The notes under the pieces are model-generated. The model saw nothing but the letters and a program-made list of their open reading frames with translations, was not told where the DNA came from and did no database searches. Source: Sphingomonas sp. AP4-R1 (GTDB taxonomy: Bacteria > Pseudomonadota > Alphaproteobacteria > Sphingomonadales > Sphingomonadaceae). Taken from it: DNA of 64,000 nucleotides. The stretch spans positions 2,122,001 through 2,186,000 of the forward strand of contig NZ_CP053346.1 in assembly GCF_013113735.1 (NCBI RefSeq), given 5' to 3'. The position numbers were made by a program, and so were the translations under genes. Of the stretch, positions 43,479 through 51,626 are shown piece after piece. How positions within the stretch are numbered: position 1 is the first letter of the stretch; each line of letters begins with the position of its first letter.

Positions 43479-44132
43479 ATGGCCTACGCTGATCAAACGA
43501 TGAGCACACGCAAGGCCGTCTCGATCGGTCTTGTCGTCGCGCTCCATGCGGCGCTCGGCTACGCCTTCATCACCGGCCTTGCCTATAATGTTATCAAAAA
43601 GGCCGCGCAGGATCTGAAGGTCGTGGACATCCAAGAGGCGCCTCCTCCCCCGGAGCAGAAGCCGCCGCCCCCGCCGCCCGAACAGAAGTTCGAGCCGCCG
43701 CCCATCGTCGCTCCGCCGCCGGTGGTGCAGACGCCGACGATCGCTCCGCCGATCGTGTCTGTGCCGACTCCGCCGCCGGTCGTCATTACGCCGGCTGCCC
43801 CGCCTGCTCCCCCGCCTCCGCCGGCTCCGGTCGTGTCCAAGGCTGCGGGCGCAAAGGGTGATCCGGCGCAGTGGGTTACCTCGGACGACTATCCCCCGTC
43901 GGCTCTTCGTGAAGAGCGCGAGGGCGTCACCAAGGTCACCTGGCAGATCAATGAGCAGGGCCGAATCGAGAATTGCTCGGTGGTCAGCTCCAGTGGTTCG
44001 CCCGATCTCGACGAGACGGCATGCCGCGTCCTGACGCGCCGTGGCCGTTACTCGCCTGCCCTGGACCAGAGCGGCAAGCCGATGCGGACGACCCAGAGCC
44101 GCACGATCCGCTGGCAGATTCCCAAGAACTAG
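43479..44132 (+). CDS. tonB: TonB-family energy transducer
   Basis: The 217-residue protein has a short cytoplasmic start, one helix (SIGLVVALHAALGYAFITGL) with the family's SxxxH-type polar residues, a Pro-rich periplasmic spacer (about 50-130) and a C-terminal TonB domain with YPPSALREEREGVTKVTWQIN. A cysteine pair in the C-terminal domain (NCSVV and TACRVL) could form a disulfide. It couples the proton-driven ExbB-ExbD motor to outer-membrane receptors. It heads tonB-exbB-exbD-exbD. The GAGGAG site is 12 bases before ATG 43479. Confidence 0.9.
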   Translation: MAYADQTMSTRKAVSIGLVVALHAALGYAFITGLAYNVIKKAAQDLKVVDIQEAPPPPEQKPPPPPPEQKFEPPPIVAPPPVVQTPTIAPPIVSVPTPPPVVITPAAPPAPPPPPAPVVSKAAGAKGDPAQWVTSDDYPPSALREEREGVTKVTWQINEQGRIENCSVVSSSGSPDLDETACRVLTRRGRYSPALDQSGKPMRTTQSRTIRWQIPKN

Positions 44133-44138
44133 GTGACA

Positions 44139-44162
44139 GCGGCCGGCATCCAGGCCGGCCGC
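44139..44162 (+). promoter_or_regulatory. Stem-loop at the tonB-exbB junction
   Basis: A perfect nine-base-pair stem, gcggccggc (44139-44147) and gccggccgc (44154-44162), encloses a six-base loop. It begins seven bases after the tonB stop. No T-run follows, so it is more likely an RNA-stability or processing element than a terminator. Confidence 0.65.
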
Positions 44163-44201
44163 CGATCCTTCCGAACCCCAGACTCAAGGATGTCACCTGT
44201 C

Positions 44202-44936
44202 ATGGAAAAGAATTCTAACCCTTATGGCCTGATGGCCGCGCTCGAGCAGGGCGGACTCATCGCGCAGACCGTGTTCGGTATCCTCGTGATCATGTCGGCC
44301 GCTTCGTGGTACATCATGTTCACCAAGCTGCTCGAGCAGCAGAAGATCCTGAACCAGGCGAAGCGCGTCCGCACCAGCTTCTGGGGCACGCCGACGCTGA
44401 AGGACGCCGCCTCGAAGCTCGACAAGGATTCGGCCTATCGCCAGATCGTCGACGACGGCCTGCTCGCCCAGGACCAGCACACCAAACTGATCGACCCGGT
44501 CGACCAGCATGAGTGGCTCGGCAGCTCGCTCTCGCGCAGCGTCGCCGCGATCAACTCGAAGCTGGGCAACGGTCTGGCCGTTCTCGCGACGGTCGGTTCG
44601 ACCTCGCCGTTCATCGGTCTGTTCGGTACGGTTATCGGTATCTACCGCGCGCTCATCAAGATCGGCGCTGCCGGTCAGGCCTCGATCGACGCCGTCGCCG
44701 GCCCGGTCGGTGAAGCTCTGATCATGACCGCGCTGGGTCTGGCCGTGGCCGTTCCCGCCGTGCTCGGCTACAACTGGCTGATCCGCCGCAACAAGGTCGT
44801 CGCCGAGCAGATCGGTGCGTTCTCGGTCGATCTGCATGGCTACATGGTCTCGAACGGCGCCGTCCGTCCGGCGATCGCTGGCGCCAAGGTCGCTCCGGCT
44901 CCGGCCGCGAAGACCGCGATCCCGCCGAAGGCCTAA
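44202..44936 (+). CDS. exbB: MotA/TolQ/ExbB-type proton channel protein
   Basis: The product of about 244 residues has three transmembrane segments. The first is VFGILVIMSAASWYIMFTKLLE. The second and third helices carry the conserved NGLAVLATVGSTSPFIGLFGTVIGIYRAL and GEALIMTALGLAVAVPAV. ATG 44202 has AAGGA 11 bases upstream; ATG 44190 has none in position. The C-terminus is Ala/Pro/Lys-rich. ExbB forms the ring around ExbD. Confidence 0.9.
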   Translation: MEKNSNPYGLMAALEQGGLIAQTVFGILVIMSAASWYIMFTKLLEQQKILNQAKRVRTSFWGTPTLKDAASKLDKDSAYRQIVDDGLLAQDQHTKLIDPVDQHEWLGSSLSRSVAAINSKLGNGLAVLATVGSTSPFIGLFGTVIGIYRALIKIGAAGQASIDAVAGPVGEALIMTALGLAVAVPAVLGYNWLIRRNKVVAEQIGAFSVDLHGYMVSNGAVRPAIAGAKVAPAPAAKTAIPPKA

Positions 44937-44946
44937 CATCCGGGTT

Positions 44947-44970
44947 TGGCGGAGCCTCCGGGCTCCGCCA
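44947..44970 (+). promoter_or_regulatory. Stem-loop with TCCG tetraloop between exbB and exbD
   Basis: A perfect ten-base-pair stem, tggcggagcc (44947-44956) and ggctccgcca (44961-44970), is closed by a TCCG loop. It lies ten bases after the exbB stop. No T-run follows. Confidence 0.7.
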
Positions 44971-44985
44971 GCTCAAAAGGAGCGA

Positions 44986-45005
44986 GGCCCGCGCCAGTGC
45001 GGGCC
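44986..45005 (+). promoter_or_regulatory. Second stem-loop between exbB and exbD
   Basis: Arms ggcccgc (44986-44992) and gcgggcc (44999-45005) form a seven-base-pair stem with a six-base loop, 31 bases before the exbD start. It follows the 44947-44970 stem-loop. Confidence 0.55.
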
Positions 45006-45036
45006 CGTCGGAAGCTAGAACAGGACACTTCGCCCC

Positions 45037-45519
45037 ATGGCCATGAGTGCCGGCCCCGCCGAAGCCGATGCCCCGATGTCGGACATCAACACGACGCCGC
45101 TCGTGGACGTCATGTTGGTGCTGCTCATCATCTTCCTCATCACGGTTCCGGTCGTGATCCAGACCGTTCCCGTCAAGCTGCCGAAGGTCGTGTACGAACC
45201 GACGACCAGCAAGCCGGAAAACGTCGTTCTTTCCATTCGGGGTGGCCCGGGCGGGTCCTGCGAGGTTTACTGGGGCCAGACCCGGATCAAGCCGCAGGAA
45301 CTGGTCGACAAGTCCGTCGCCAAGCTGAAGGCCGAGATCGACAAGCAGGGTGGCCCCTCGGCACCCGGCCTCGAGCTTCCCGAAGTTCATATCCGTGCCG
45401 ACGTCGACACGCCCTGGCGTTGCGTTGGTGGCGCGATGACGAACGTGGCGCGCGCGGGCTTCGCCCGGGTCGGCTTCATCTCGCAGCCGGAACCCGGCGC
45501 CTATCACGCCGAGCGCTGA
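45037..45519 (+). CDS. exbD: ExbD-type biopolymer transport protein, paralogue 1 (two cysteines)
   Basis: The 160-residue protein has one transmembrane helix with the proton-carrying aspartate D24 in LVDVMLVLLIIFL, preceded by DINTTP. The periplasmic domain is longer than in paralogue 2 and has two cysteines, C75 (GGSCEVYWG) and C129 (PWRCVGG), which could form a disulfide. The ending has LPEVHIRADVDTPWRCVGGAM, in the usual ExbD fold. Confidence 0.92.
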   Translation: MAMSAGPAEADAPMSDINTTPLVDVMLVLLIIFLITVPVVIQTVPVKLPKVVYEPTTSKPENVVLSIRGGPGGSCEVYWGQTRIKPQELVDKSVAKLKAEIDKQGGPSAPGLELPEVHIRADVDTPWRCVGGAMTNVARAGFARVGFISQPEPGAYHAER

Positions 45520-45549
45520 TCCAGCCTGCCTTCGAAGGAGTAATTTCTC

Positions 45550-45981
45550 ATGGCCATGAGCTCAGGCGGCACCGCTGAAGGCGAGCCGATGATGGACATC
45601 AACACGACGCCGCTGATCGACGTCATGCTGGTGCTCCTGATCATGTTCATCATCACCATCCCGGTGCAGACCCACGCGGTGAAGCTGGATCTTCCGCAGA
45701 ACCAGCCGAACACGCCGCCGCCGCCGATCCTCCCGGTCAAGAATCGGGTGACGATCGATCCGACCGGCAAGGTCTTCTGGAACGGTTCGCCGATCGATCT
45801 GACGGTGCTGCGCCAGTATCTGGATCAGACCCAGCAGATGAATCCGATCCCGGAACTTCATCTCGAGCCGGATCCTCAGGCCCGCTATGAAGTCGTCGAC
45901 GAGGTGCTCGCCGTTACTAAGCGCGCGAACGTCACGAAGATGGGCTTCGTGGGCAACGAACGTTACGCCGGATACGAGTGA
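45550..45981 (+). CDS. exbD: ExbD-type biopolymer transport protein, paralogue 2
   Basis: The 143-residue protein has D24 in LIDVMLVLLIMFI, preceded by DINTTP as in paralogue 1, and a periplasmic domain with HLEPDPQARYEVVDEVLA. It has no cysteine. The start is 30 bases after paralogue 1, with AAGGAG upstream and no stem-loop between. Two ExbDs, both with the essential aspartate, suggest mixed or alternative motor subunits. A terminator follows. Confidence 0.92.
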   Translation: MAMSSGGTAEGEPMMDINTTPLIDVMLVLLIMFIITIPVQTHAVKLDLPQNQPNTPPPPILPVKNRVTIDPTGKVFWNGSPIDLTVLRQYLDQTQQMNPIPELHLEPDPQARYEVVDEVLAVTKRANVTKMGFVGNERYAGYE

Positions 45982-46009
45982 TCTGGGGTCACTTTCCGGA
46001 GTAATGATG

Positions 46010-46042
46010 GGGGCGGTCCAATGGACCGCCCCTTTTCTTTTT
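46010..46042 (+). terminator. Rho-independent terminator of the tonB-exb operon
   Basis: The stem ggggcggtcc / ggaccgcccc with loop aat at 46010-46032 is followed by TTTTCTTTTT. It lies about 30 bases after the second exbD stop and ends the operon. Confidence 0.92.
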
Positions 46043-46164
46043 GGGGCGCCGGCGAATCATCGGGCGTGGCCGAACGACGCGATCGCGCCATTTCGCTCGC
46101 CGTTGGGTCATCGTGGTCGACGACGGTGCCAGCCCTCGAATCGAGCGGAGCCGTGAAGCATATC

Positions 46165-46647
46165 ATGCGGATTCGAAACGCCGAGCCGGCGGATGCCGAC
46201 GCGATCCTCGCCATCATCCTGCCGTTGATCCGGGCGGGAGAGACCTATGCGATCGATCCGGACATGAGCGAGCCCGACGTACGGGGGTATTGGCTCGGGG
46301 CGGACAAGGAGACGTTCGTCGCGGAGGAGGCGGGCGAGATCGTCGGCACTTATTATCTCCGGCCGAATCAGGCGGGCGGCGGGCGCCATGTCTGCAATTG
46401 CGGCTATATGACGAGCATCGCTTCGGCCGGCCGGGGCATTGCCGCCGCCATGTGCCGCCATTCGCTCGATCAAGCACGCTCGCGCGGCTATCGCGCGATG
46501 CAGTTCAATTTCGTCGTCAGCACCAATGATCGCGCCGTCCGCCTCTGGCAGCGCATGGGCTTCGAAATTGTGGGCCGATTGCCTGGCGCTTTCCATCATC
46601 CCTCCGCGGGCTTCGTTGACGCGCTGGTGATGTTTCAGACGCTTTGA
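46165..46647 (+). CDS. GNAT-family N-acetyltransferase
   Basis: The 160-residue product starts at ATG 46165 with MRIRNAEPADADAILAII, a standard GNAT opening. Motif A reads VCNCGYMTSIASAGRGIAAAMCRHS and is followed by FNFVVSTNDRAVRLWQRMGF, typical of the family. The upstream frame extends into the terminator and is not used. The acceptor is unknown. A PTP gene follows about 120 bases on. Confidence 0.85.
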   Translation: MRIRNAEPADADAILAIILPLIRAGETYAIDPDMSEPDVRGYWLGADKETFVAEEAGEIVGTYYLRPNQAGGGRHVCNCGYMTSIASAGRGIAAAMCRHSLDQARSRGYRAMQFNFVVSTNDRAVRLWQRMGFEIVGRLPGAFHHPSAGFVDALVMFQTL

Positions 46648-46767
46648 GGCCAAGGCGAGAGGCCCCAGATTGGCGGCTTAGCCCAGCGGCATATGCTCGG
46701 GCGGACATCGTCGATTCCCAACGCCTCTCTCGGCGACAGGCAGCAGGCTCGATGAGCAAGGCATCGT

Positions 46768-47097
46768 ATGAAAAACGTCCTCTTCGTCTGCAGCCAAAAT
46801 CGCCTCCGCAGCCCCACCGCTGAGCAAATCTTCTCGTCCCGGCACGATCTTGAGGTCGCCTCGGCGGGGACGAACAATGATGCCGAAACCCCCCTTACGC
46901 CCGATCTGGTGACATGGGCGGATATCATTGTGGTGATGGAAAGGGCTCACCGCGCGAAGGTCCAGAAACGGTTTCGCTCGTCTCTGAACGGGAAGCGATT
47001 GATTTGTCTGGATATACCGGACGAATATGAATTCATGGATCCAGCCTTGGTCCAGCTGCTGCGAACCAGGCTCGCACGCTATCTACCGTCGGTCTGA
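46768..47097 (+). CDS. Short low-molecular-weight protein tyrosine phosphatase
   Basis: The 109-residue protein begins KNVLFVCSQNRLRSPTAEQ, with the phosphatase P-loop C8-x5-R14. VASAGTNNDAETPL and VTWADIIVVME match the LMW-PTP fold, and DIPDEYEFMDPALV carries the general-acid aspartate. It is shorter than typical LMW-PTPs (about 150 residues). No kinase or polysaccharide genes lie next to it. Base use is less GC-rich than in neighbours, which may indicate transfer. Confidence 0.85.
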   Translation: MKNVLFVCSQNRLRSPTAEQIFSSRHDLEVASAGTNNDAETPLTPDLVTWADIIVVMERAHRAKVQKRFRSSLNGKRLICLDIPDEYEFMDPALVQLLRTRLARYLPSV

Positions 47098-47228
47098 AAC
47101 CAGCGGAGCGCGATGGCCGCGTGTCGGCCAAAGCCGTCATCCTGGCGCACCCGACGCCACAATAATTCCCTCGTCCATTGCGTGAAGGAATGGCCTCACC
47201 GCGTTCGAAACGAAGGTCTTCCGGAATG

Positions 47229-48557
47229 TCAGCGAGGGGTCACGCTGCCTTCGGTCCAGCCGAAGGCGCGTTCCAGGCCGCGCAGCGAAGCCGCTTGTTC
47301 GCGCTCATACAGCGCGAACTCGTCTCGCACTGAATCGCCCAGGGCCTGCTCGAAGGCGGCGCGAGAGCCGGTGGCTGCATAACCTGCCCGCGTTTCGTCG
47401 CCGAGATTGGAGCGGAAGATGCCCGCGGCGCTGACGGGCAGGAAATCCTCGTAGGTGATGGGCGTCGCCACCAATGCGCCGTCCATGATCAGCGCCTCCA
47501 GCGAGGCCGTCGCGCCGGGGACATAGCGTGCGTCGGCCGCGCGATAGCGGAAGAATGCCAGCTCCTCGCGCCGCAGCGCATCGGGATCGTCCGGCAAGCC
47601 GGCTGCGCCCGCCGCATCGCCGCCCGCCAGCATCCGATCATAGCGCGCGCGGCCCTCCCGCGTCAGTGCGGCGCCGCGCTGCTCGATCTCCCCGAACCGC
47701 GCGGTATGGCTGCCCGTGCCGCCGCCCGGAAAGCGCACCGGCTCGCTCAGCGCCTTGAAGCTCGTCTGGCGCAGCAGGATCGGGATGTCTCTGCGGGGCG
47801 GACCCTCGATCTCCACCTTGGGGCCGAAGCCAAGCTCGGCCATTCGCCGGTGGGCGGCGTCGATGTCCAGCGTGCGCGGCGTGAGATGATTGATGTGGGG
47901 CCCGGGAAAGCTGACCACGTCCGCCACCAGCCGGTGGCTGGCCAGCAGGCGATCATAGATCTCCTCTCCGATCGTGGCGCGCTGATGCCAGCGGAAGGTT
48001 TCCAGCAACGCGGGCAGGAAGCGGGCCACCTCCTGCTCGTCCAGTCCGTTCGCGGCTTCGCCCTCGGCCAGCAGCGAGAGCGCCTCCTCGGTCATGATCT
48101 GACGCCGCCCGAGAATCTCGGCGGCTTCGGTGCGCAGGTCCGGATCGTCGATCAGATCCAGCCGGAGCAGAGAGGTGAAGACGCGAAACGGGCTCGCCGC
48201 CAGTTCGTCCGTCTCCACTGGCCGGAACGCGGTCGAGTGGACCGGCACGCCGGCCGTGGCGAGATCGTAATAGCCGACCGGCTCCATCCCCATCAATCGG
48301 AAGGCGCGGGCGATCGAGCGCAATTCGTCGGCCGTGCCGACGCGGATCGCGCCGTGCCGCTCGCCGGCGATCCGGCCGAGTTCGCCGCTGGCGGCCAGGC
48401 TTCGCTCCAGCTTGGGATCGGCCGCCAGCGTGGCGCGGTTCACGTCGTTCACCAGCGTCAGCAGCGCGCCATATTGGGGCACCTCGGCCTGATACATGTC
48501 GGAGAGCGCGGCGGCGAAACGCGCACGCAGCTCGGCGGGGGAGACGAGGCCGCTCAT
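47229..48557 (-). CDS. DUF1338 protein, 2-oxoadipate dioxygenase/decarboxylase (HglS) type
   Basis: The 442-residue protein matches DUF1338. A characterised member, HglS, uses Fe(II) to convert 2-oxoadipate to D-2-hydroxyglutarate in lysine breakdown. The metal-site regions are visible as VPVHSTAFRPV (His), GPHINHLTPRTLD (His) and the Glu-containing ARFGEIEQRGAALT. FKALSEPVRF lies between the latter two. The gene stands alone; no lysine-pathway genes are adjacent, so the substrate assignment is by family only. Confidence 0.85.
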   Translation of the reverse strand: MSGLVSPAELRARFAAALSDMYQAEVPQYGALLTLVNDVNRATLAADPKLERSLAASGELGRIAGERHGAIRVGTADELRSIARAFRLMGMEPVGYYDLATAGVPVHSTAFRPVETDELAASPFRVFTSLLRLDLIDDPDLRTEAAEILGRRQIMTEEALSLLAEGEAANGLDEQEVARFLPALLETFRWHQRATIGEEIYDRLLASHRLVADVVSFPGPHINHLTPRTLDIDAAHRRMAELGFGPKVEIEGPPRRDIPILLRQTSFKALSEPVRFPGGGTGSHTARFGEIEQRGAALTREGRARYDRMLAGGDAAGAAGLPDDPDALRREELAFFRYRAADARYVPGATASLEALIMDGALVATPITYEDFLPVSAAGIFRSNLGDETRAGYAATGSRAAFEQALGDSVRDEFALYEREQAASLRGLERAFGWTEGSVTPR

Positions 48558-48771
48558 CCCGCGATGGTAGAGCGTGCGCGCGGGAGGGGGAAGCGCCGTG
48601 GTCGCGCCTTGCCGCGATCATCCTGCGTGGTCATTAACCAACCGGACATATCACGGTGCGTAGCCTTTTGCTCCGCAGACGAGCATTGCCGCCCGATCCC
48701 GTCTTTCTGCTCGGGATAAAGCGTGCGAATTCCGCCTGCGCTTGGCGGCCCCCGCCCGGCACGATATGGCA

Positions 48772-48800
48772 TTGCACGACATTGAAGTGTGTTGTATCGC
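48772..48800 (+). promoter_or_regulatory. Possible sigma-70-type promoter of the pcm-tolC unit
   Basis: TTGCAC at 48772-48777 and TATCGC at 48795-48800 are 17 bases apart, 25 bases before the pcm start. The -10 box is a weak match. Confidence 0.4.
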
Positions 48801-48824
48801 TAAAACACCTAGAGGACATCAGAC

Positions 48825-49472
48825 GTGGGCCAGCATAATTTCACGGAACTGAGAAAAGCGATGGTGGCGAGCCAGCTTCGCACCACGGCCGTCAACGATC
48901 CCCGCGTGGTCGAGGCGATGGCCGCCGTGCCGCGCGAGCGGTTCGTGGCGGCGGATCGCGCCGGCCTCGCCTATCTCGATATTTCGCAGCCGATCGGCCA
49001 GGGGCGCGCCATGCCCGCGCCGATGGTGCTGGGGCGCCTGCTGACCGAGGCGCGCGTGCGCGCCAGCGATCGCGCGCTCGTGATCGGATCGGGCACCGGC
49101 TATGCGGCCGCCGTGCTGGCGTTGCTGGCGGGGCGCGTGGTCGCGCTGGAAGAGGATGCGTCGCTTCCCGCCATCGGCGGGGCGGCAGTGCCGGCGGGCG
49201 TGCAGCAGGTGACGGGGCCGCTCGCGGCCGGCTGGGCCGCTGCCGGGCCTTATGACGTGATCCTGGTCGACGGCGCGATCGAGAGCGTGCCGCAGGGCAT
49301 CGTCGATCAGCTGGCGGAGGGCGGTCGGATCGCCACGGCTCTGGTGGAAAATGGCGTCACGCGGCTGGCGATCGGCACGAACGTGGGCGGCAGTTTCGGC
49401 GTTTCGACCTTCGTCGAGGCGGAGGCGCCGATCCTTCCGGGCTTCGCCGCGCCGGAAGCATTCCGCTTCTGA
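48825..49472 (+). CDS. Protein-L-isoaspartate O-methyltransferase family protein
   Basis: The 215-residue protein starts at GTG 48825 after AGAGGA. The AdoMet-binding motif reads ALVIGSGTGYAAAVLALLAG and the post-I acidic end is VVALEED. VPRERFV and the early MVASQLRTTAVNDPRV block match PIMT-family proteins. Methylation of isoaspartyl residues is the likely role, but this short branch near tolC may have another substrate. The tolC gene starts 25 bases downstream. Confidence 0.85.
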   Translation: MGQHNFTELRKAMVASQLRTTAVNDPRVVEAMAAVPRERFVAADRAGLAYLDISQPIGQGRAMPAPMVLGRLLTEARVRASDRALVIGSGTGYAAAVLALLAGRVVALEEDASLPAIGGAAVPAGVQQVTGPLAAGWAAAGPYDVILVDGAIESVPQGIVDQLAEGGRIATALVENGVTRLAIGTNVGGSFGVSTFVEAEAPILPGFAAPEAFRF

Positions 49473-49497
49473 TCATTTTAGGGGGCAGGGGGGAGTC

Positions 49498-51054
49498 TTG
49501 ATCGCGCGCAAATGGTTAGGGAGCGCCGTGGGGGCGGCGCTCTGCGCGGCGCCCGCCGCAGCGGAAACGCTTCAGGACGCGCTGGTGCAGGCTTATGGCA
49601 CCAGCCCGGTGCTGGCCAGCGCCCGCGCGCAGCTGCGCGGCATCGACGAGGGCGTGCCGATCGCCAAGTCGAACGCACGCCTGCAGGTCAGCGGCACGCT
49701 CGGCGTCACGCAGAGCACCGATGGCCTCACCACCTTCCAGAATGGTGGCCGCGCGCTGACGGGCGGGGTCAACCTCTCCTATCCCCTGTTTCAGGGTGGC
49801 CGGGTCAAGAATGCGATCAACGCGGCCGAGGCGCGGGTGATCGCGGGCCGCGCCGATCTCCGCACGTCGGAGGGCAATCTCTTCACGCAGGCGGTGAGCG
49901 CCTACATGAACGTGATCCGCGATCAGTCGGTGGTCGCGCTCAACGCGTCCAACGTCCGCGTGCTGGAAACGAATCTGCGTGCCAGCCGCGATCGCTTCCA
50001 GGTGGGCGATCTGACGCGCACGGACGTCGCCCAGTCGGAGGCGCGCCTGGCGATCGCGCGCAGCCAGCTGGCGACCGCGCAGGGCAATCTCACCAGCAGC
50101 CGTGAAACCTATCGGCAGGTGGTGGGCCTATGGCCCGAAAAACTGGAGCAGCCGCCCGAACTGCCGAAATTGCCGGCCACGGCGGACGATGCGGTGAACA
50201 TCGCGCTCTCCAACGCGCCCACCATCGCCTCCGCCACCGCCGCCACGCAGGCGGCGGGCTATGATGTCCGCTCGGCGGGCGCGGCGCGGTTGCCGATCTT
50301 CTCGGTGACGGGGGGCAGCAGCTACAGCGATTATCTGAACACGCGCGCCCAGTCGGCCGGCCAGCCGAAAGACCAGAATTATCTGTACGATCAGACGGTC
50401 GGCCAGAATCGCATCGGTCTGCAGATGACGGTGCCGCTCTATCAGGGCGGCGGTGTGTCCGCGCGGGTGCGGCAGGCGAAGGCGCTGGAAAGCTCGGCGC
50501 TGGAGCAGGGCATCGATGTCGAGCGGCGCGTGATCGCCAATACGCGTGCGGCCTATGCCAATTTCTCCGCGGCGGGTGAAGCGATCCGGGCGTACCAGCA
50601 GGCGGTGTCCGCCAACCGCCTCGCGCTGGAGGGCGCGCGCGCCGAGAATACGGCGGGCACCCGGACCGTCATCGAAGTGCTGAACGCTGAGCAGGAATAT
50701 CTGAACTCGCAGGTTTCGCTCGTTTCGGCGCAGCGCGATCAATATGTCGCGGGTTTCGCGCTGCTGAACGCGATGGGGCAGGCGCAGGCCGATCATCTTA
50801 ATCTGGACGGCGGCGCGCTCTACGATCCGGTTTCCAATTATGGGCAGGTCCGCAACCGCTATGGTGACTGGAGTGACGGCCGCAAGTATCAGTCGACCTC
50901 CACCCACACGACGGGCGAGACGCCAAAGGATGCGGACGTGCAGCCGCTCGCGCCCGATCCGCTGCTGGGCCCGGATACGTCGACCGCGACCATGCCCCCC
51001 GCGCCCGGATCAATGGTTCCCAATCCGGGGAACGTGACACGGCCGCCGCAGTAG
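49498..51054 (+). CDS. tolC: TolC-family outer-membrane efflux/secretion protein
   Basis: The 518-residue protein starts at TTG 49498, right after GGGAG. It has a signal peptide (GSAVGAALCAAPAAA) and two related TolC halves. The start of each is alike: LQDALVQAYGTSPVLASARAQLRG and AVNIALSNAPTIASATAATQ. VNLSYPLFQGGRV and LQMTVPLYQGGGV sit at matching places, and long coiled helices follow. The Pro-rich tail after residue 455 is periplasmic-looking. It forms the outer-membrane channel of type I secretion or RND pumps; no partner gene is in the window. Confidence 0.93.
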   Translation: MIARKWLGSAVGAALCAAPAAAETLQDALVQAYGTSPVLASARAQLRGIDEGVPIAKSNARLQVSGTLGVTQSTDGLTTFQNGGRALTGGVNLSYPLFQGGRVKNAINAAEARVIAGRADLRTSEGNLFTQAVSAYMNVIRDQSVVALNASNVRVLETNLRASRDRFQVGDLTRTDVAQSEARLAIARSQLATAQGNLTSSRETYRQVVGLWPEKLEQPPELPKLPATADDAVNIALSNAPTIASATAATQAAGYDVRSAGAARLPIFSVTGGSSYSDYLNTRAQSAGQPKDQNYLYDQTVGQNRIGLQMTVPLYQGGGVSARVRQAKALESSALEQGIDVERRVIANTRAAYANFSAAGEAIRAYQQAVSANRLALEGARAENTAGTRTVIEVLNAEQEYLNSQVSLVSAQRDQYVAGFALLNAMGQAQADHLNLDGGALYDPVSNYGQVRNRYGDWSDGRKYQSTSTHTTGETPKDADVQPLAPDPLLGPDTSTATMPPAPGSMVPNPGNVTRPPQ

Positions 51055-51068
51055 GCGATACTCGGCCG

Positions 51069-51515
51069 ATGGCCGAAACCGCGAACAGCAACACTCCGCC
51101 GATGGATGAGATCCTCGCCTCGATCCGGCGCATCATCACCGATGAGCCGCCTCCGGGCTCCCTGAATGCGTCGTCCGAGGCTGTCGCCGCGTCTGCCGAG
51201 GATGAGGACGAGGATGTGCTGGAACTGGGCGAGGCGCCCGAGTCCGAAGCGGCGGTGGTGACGGCGCCCCCCGCGCCGGCTTCGCCCGTCACGGCCCACA
51301 AGGCCTTGCTGTCGGAGCAGTCGCAGGCGGCCAGCCAGCGCGCGATGGCGGCTTTGTCAGGCCTTTCGATCGATCCGAATGCGGATGCGAATACGATGGA
51401 CGGTCTGGTCCGCGAGATGCTGCGCCCGATGCTCAAGGACTGGCTCGACACCCATCTGCCGGAGATGGTGGAGCGACTCGTCGCGCGCGAAGTGGCGCGG
51501 ATTTCCGGGCGATAA
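51069..51515 (+). CDS. popZ: PopZ/DUF2497-family polar organising protein
   Basis: The 148-residue protein has the two conserved ends of PopZ: an N-terminal helix with PPMDEILASIRRIITDEPP, and a C-terminal oligomerisation region with GLVREMLRPMLKDWLDTH and VERLVAREVARIS. Between lies an acidic/Pro-rich linker. In Caulobacter PopZ forms pole-anchored networks that bind ParB and other proteins. The start is 15 bases after tolC. Confidence 0.87.
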   Translation: MAETANSNTPPMDEILASIRRIITDEPPPGSLNASSEAVAASAEDEDEDVLELGEAPESEAAVVTAPPAPASPVTAHKALLSEQSQAASQRAMAALSGLSIDPNADANTMDGLVREMLRPMLKDWLDTHLPEMVERLVAREVARISGR

Positions 51516-51626
51516 TCATCCCGCTTACGTAATGGTCACCGGGGTCTCGTTTACGCTCCGTTGATCCTCGCGCGTTAGCACTCTGATTGGGATGGCCGAT
51601 TTCGGCCGATAATCGGGGTTGCTCAG

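Noticed and set aside
46043..46164. Longer start of the GNAT protein from 46021
   Set aside because: That frame begins inside the tonB-operon terminator; homology starts at ATG 46165.
46648..47228. Genomic island around the phosphatase gene
   Set aside because: Base use is slightly different but there is no integrase, tRNA or direct repeat to support an insertion.
48600..48824. Riboswitch or attenuator upstream of the pcm-like gene
   Set aside because: No conserved aptamer pattern or terminator hairpin is visible; only a weak promoter-like pair was kept.
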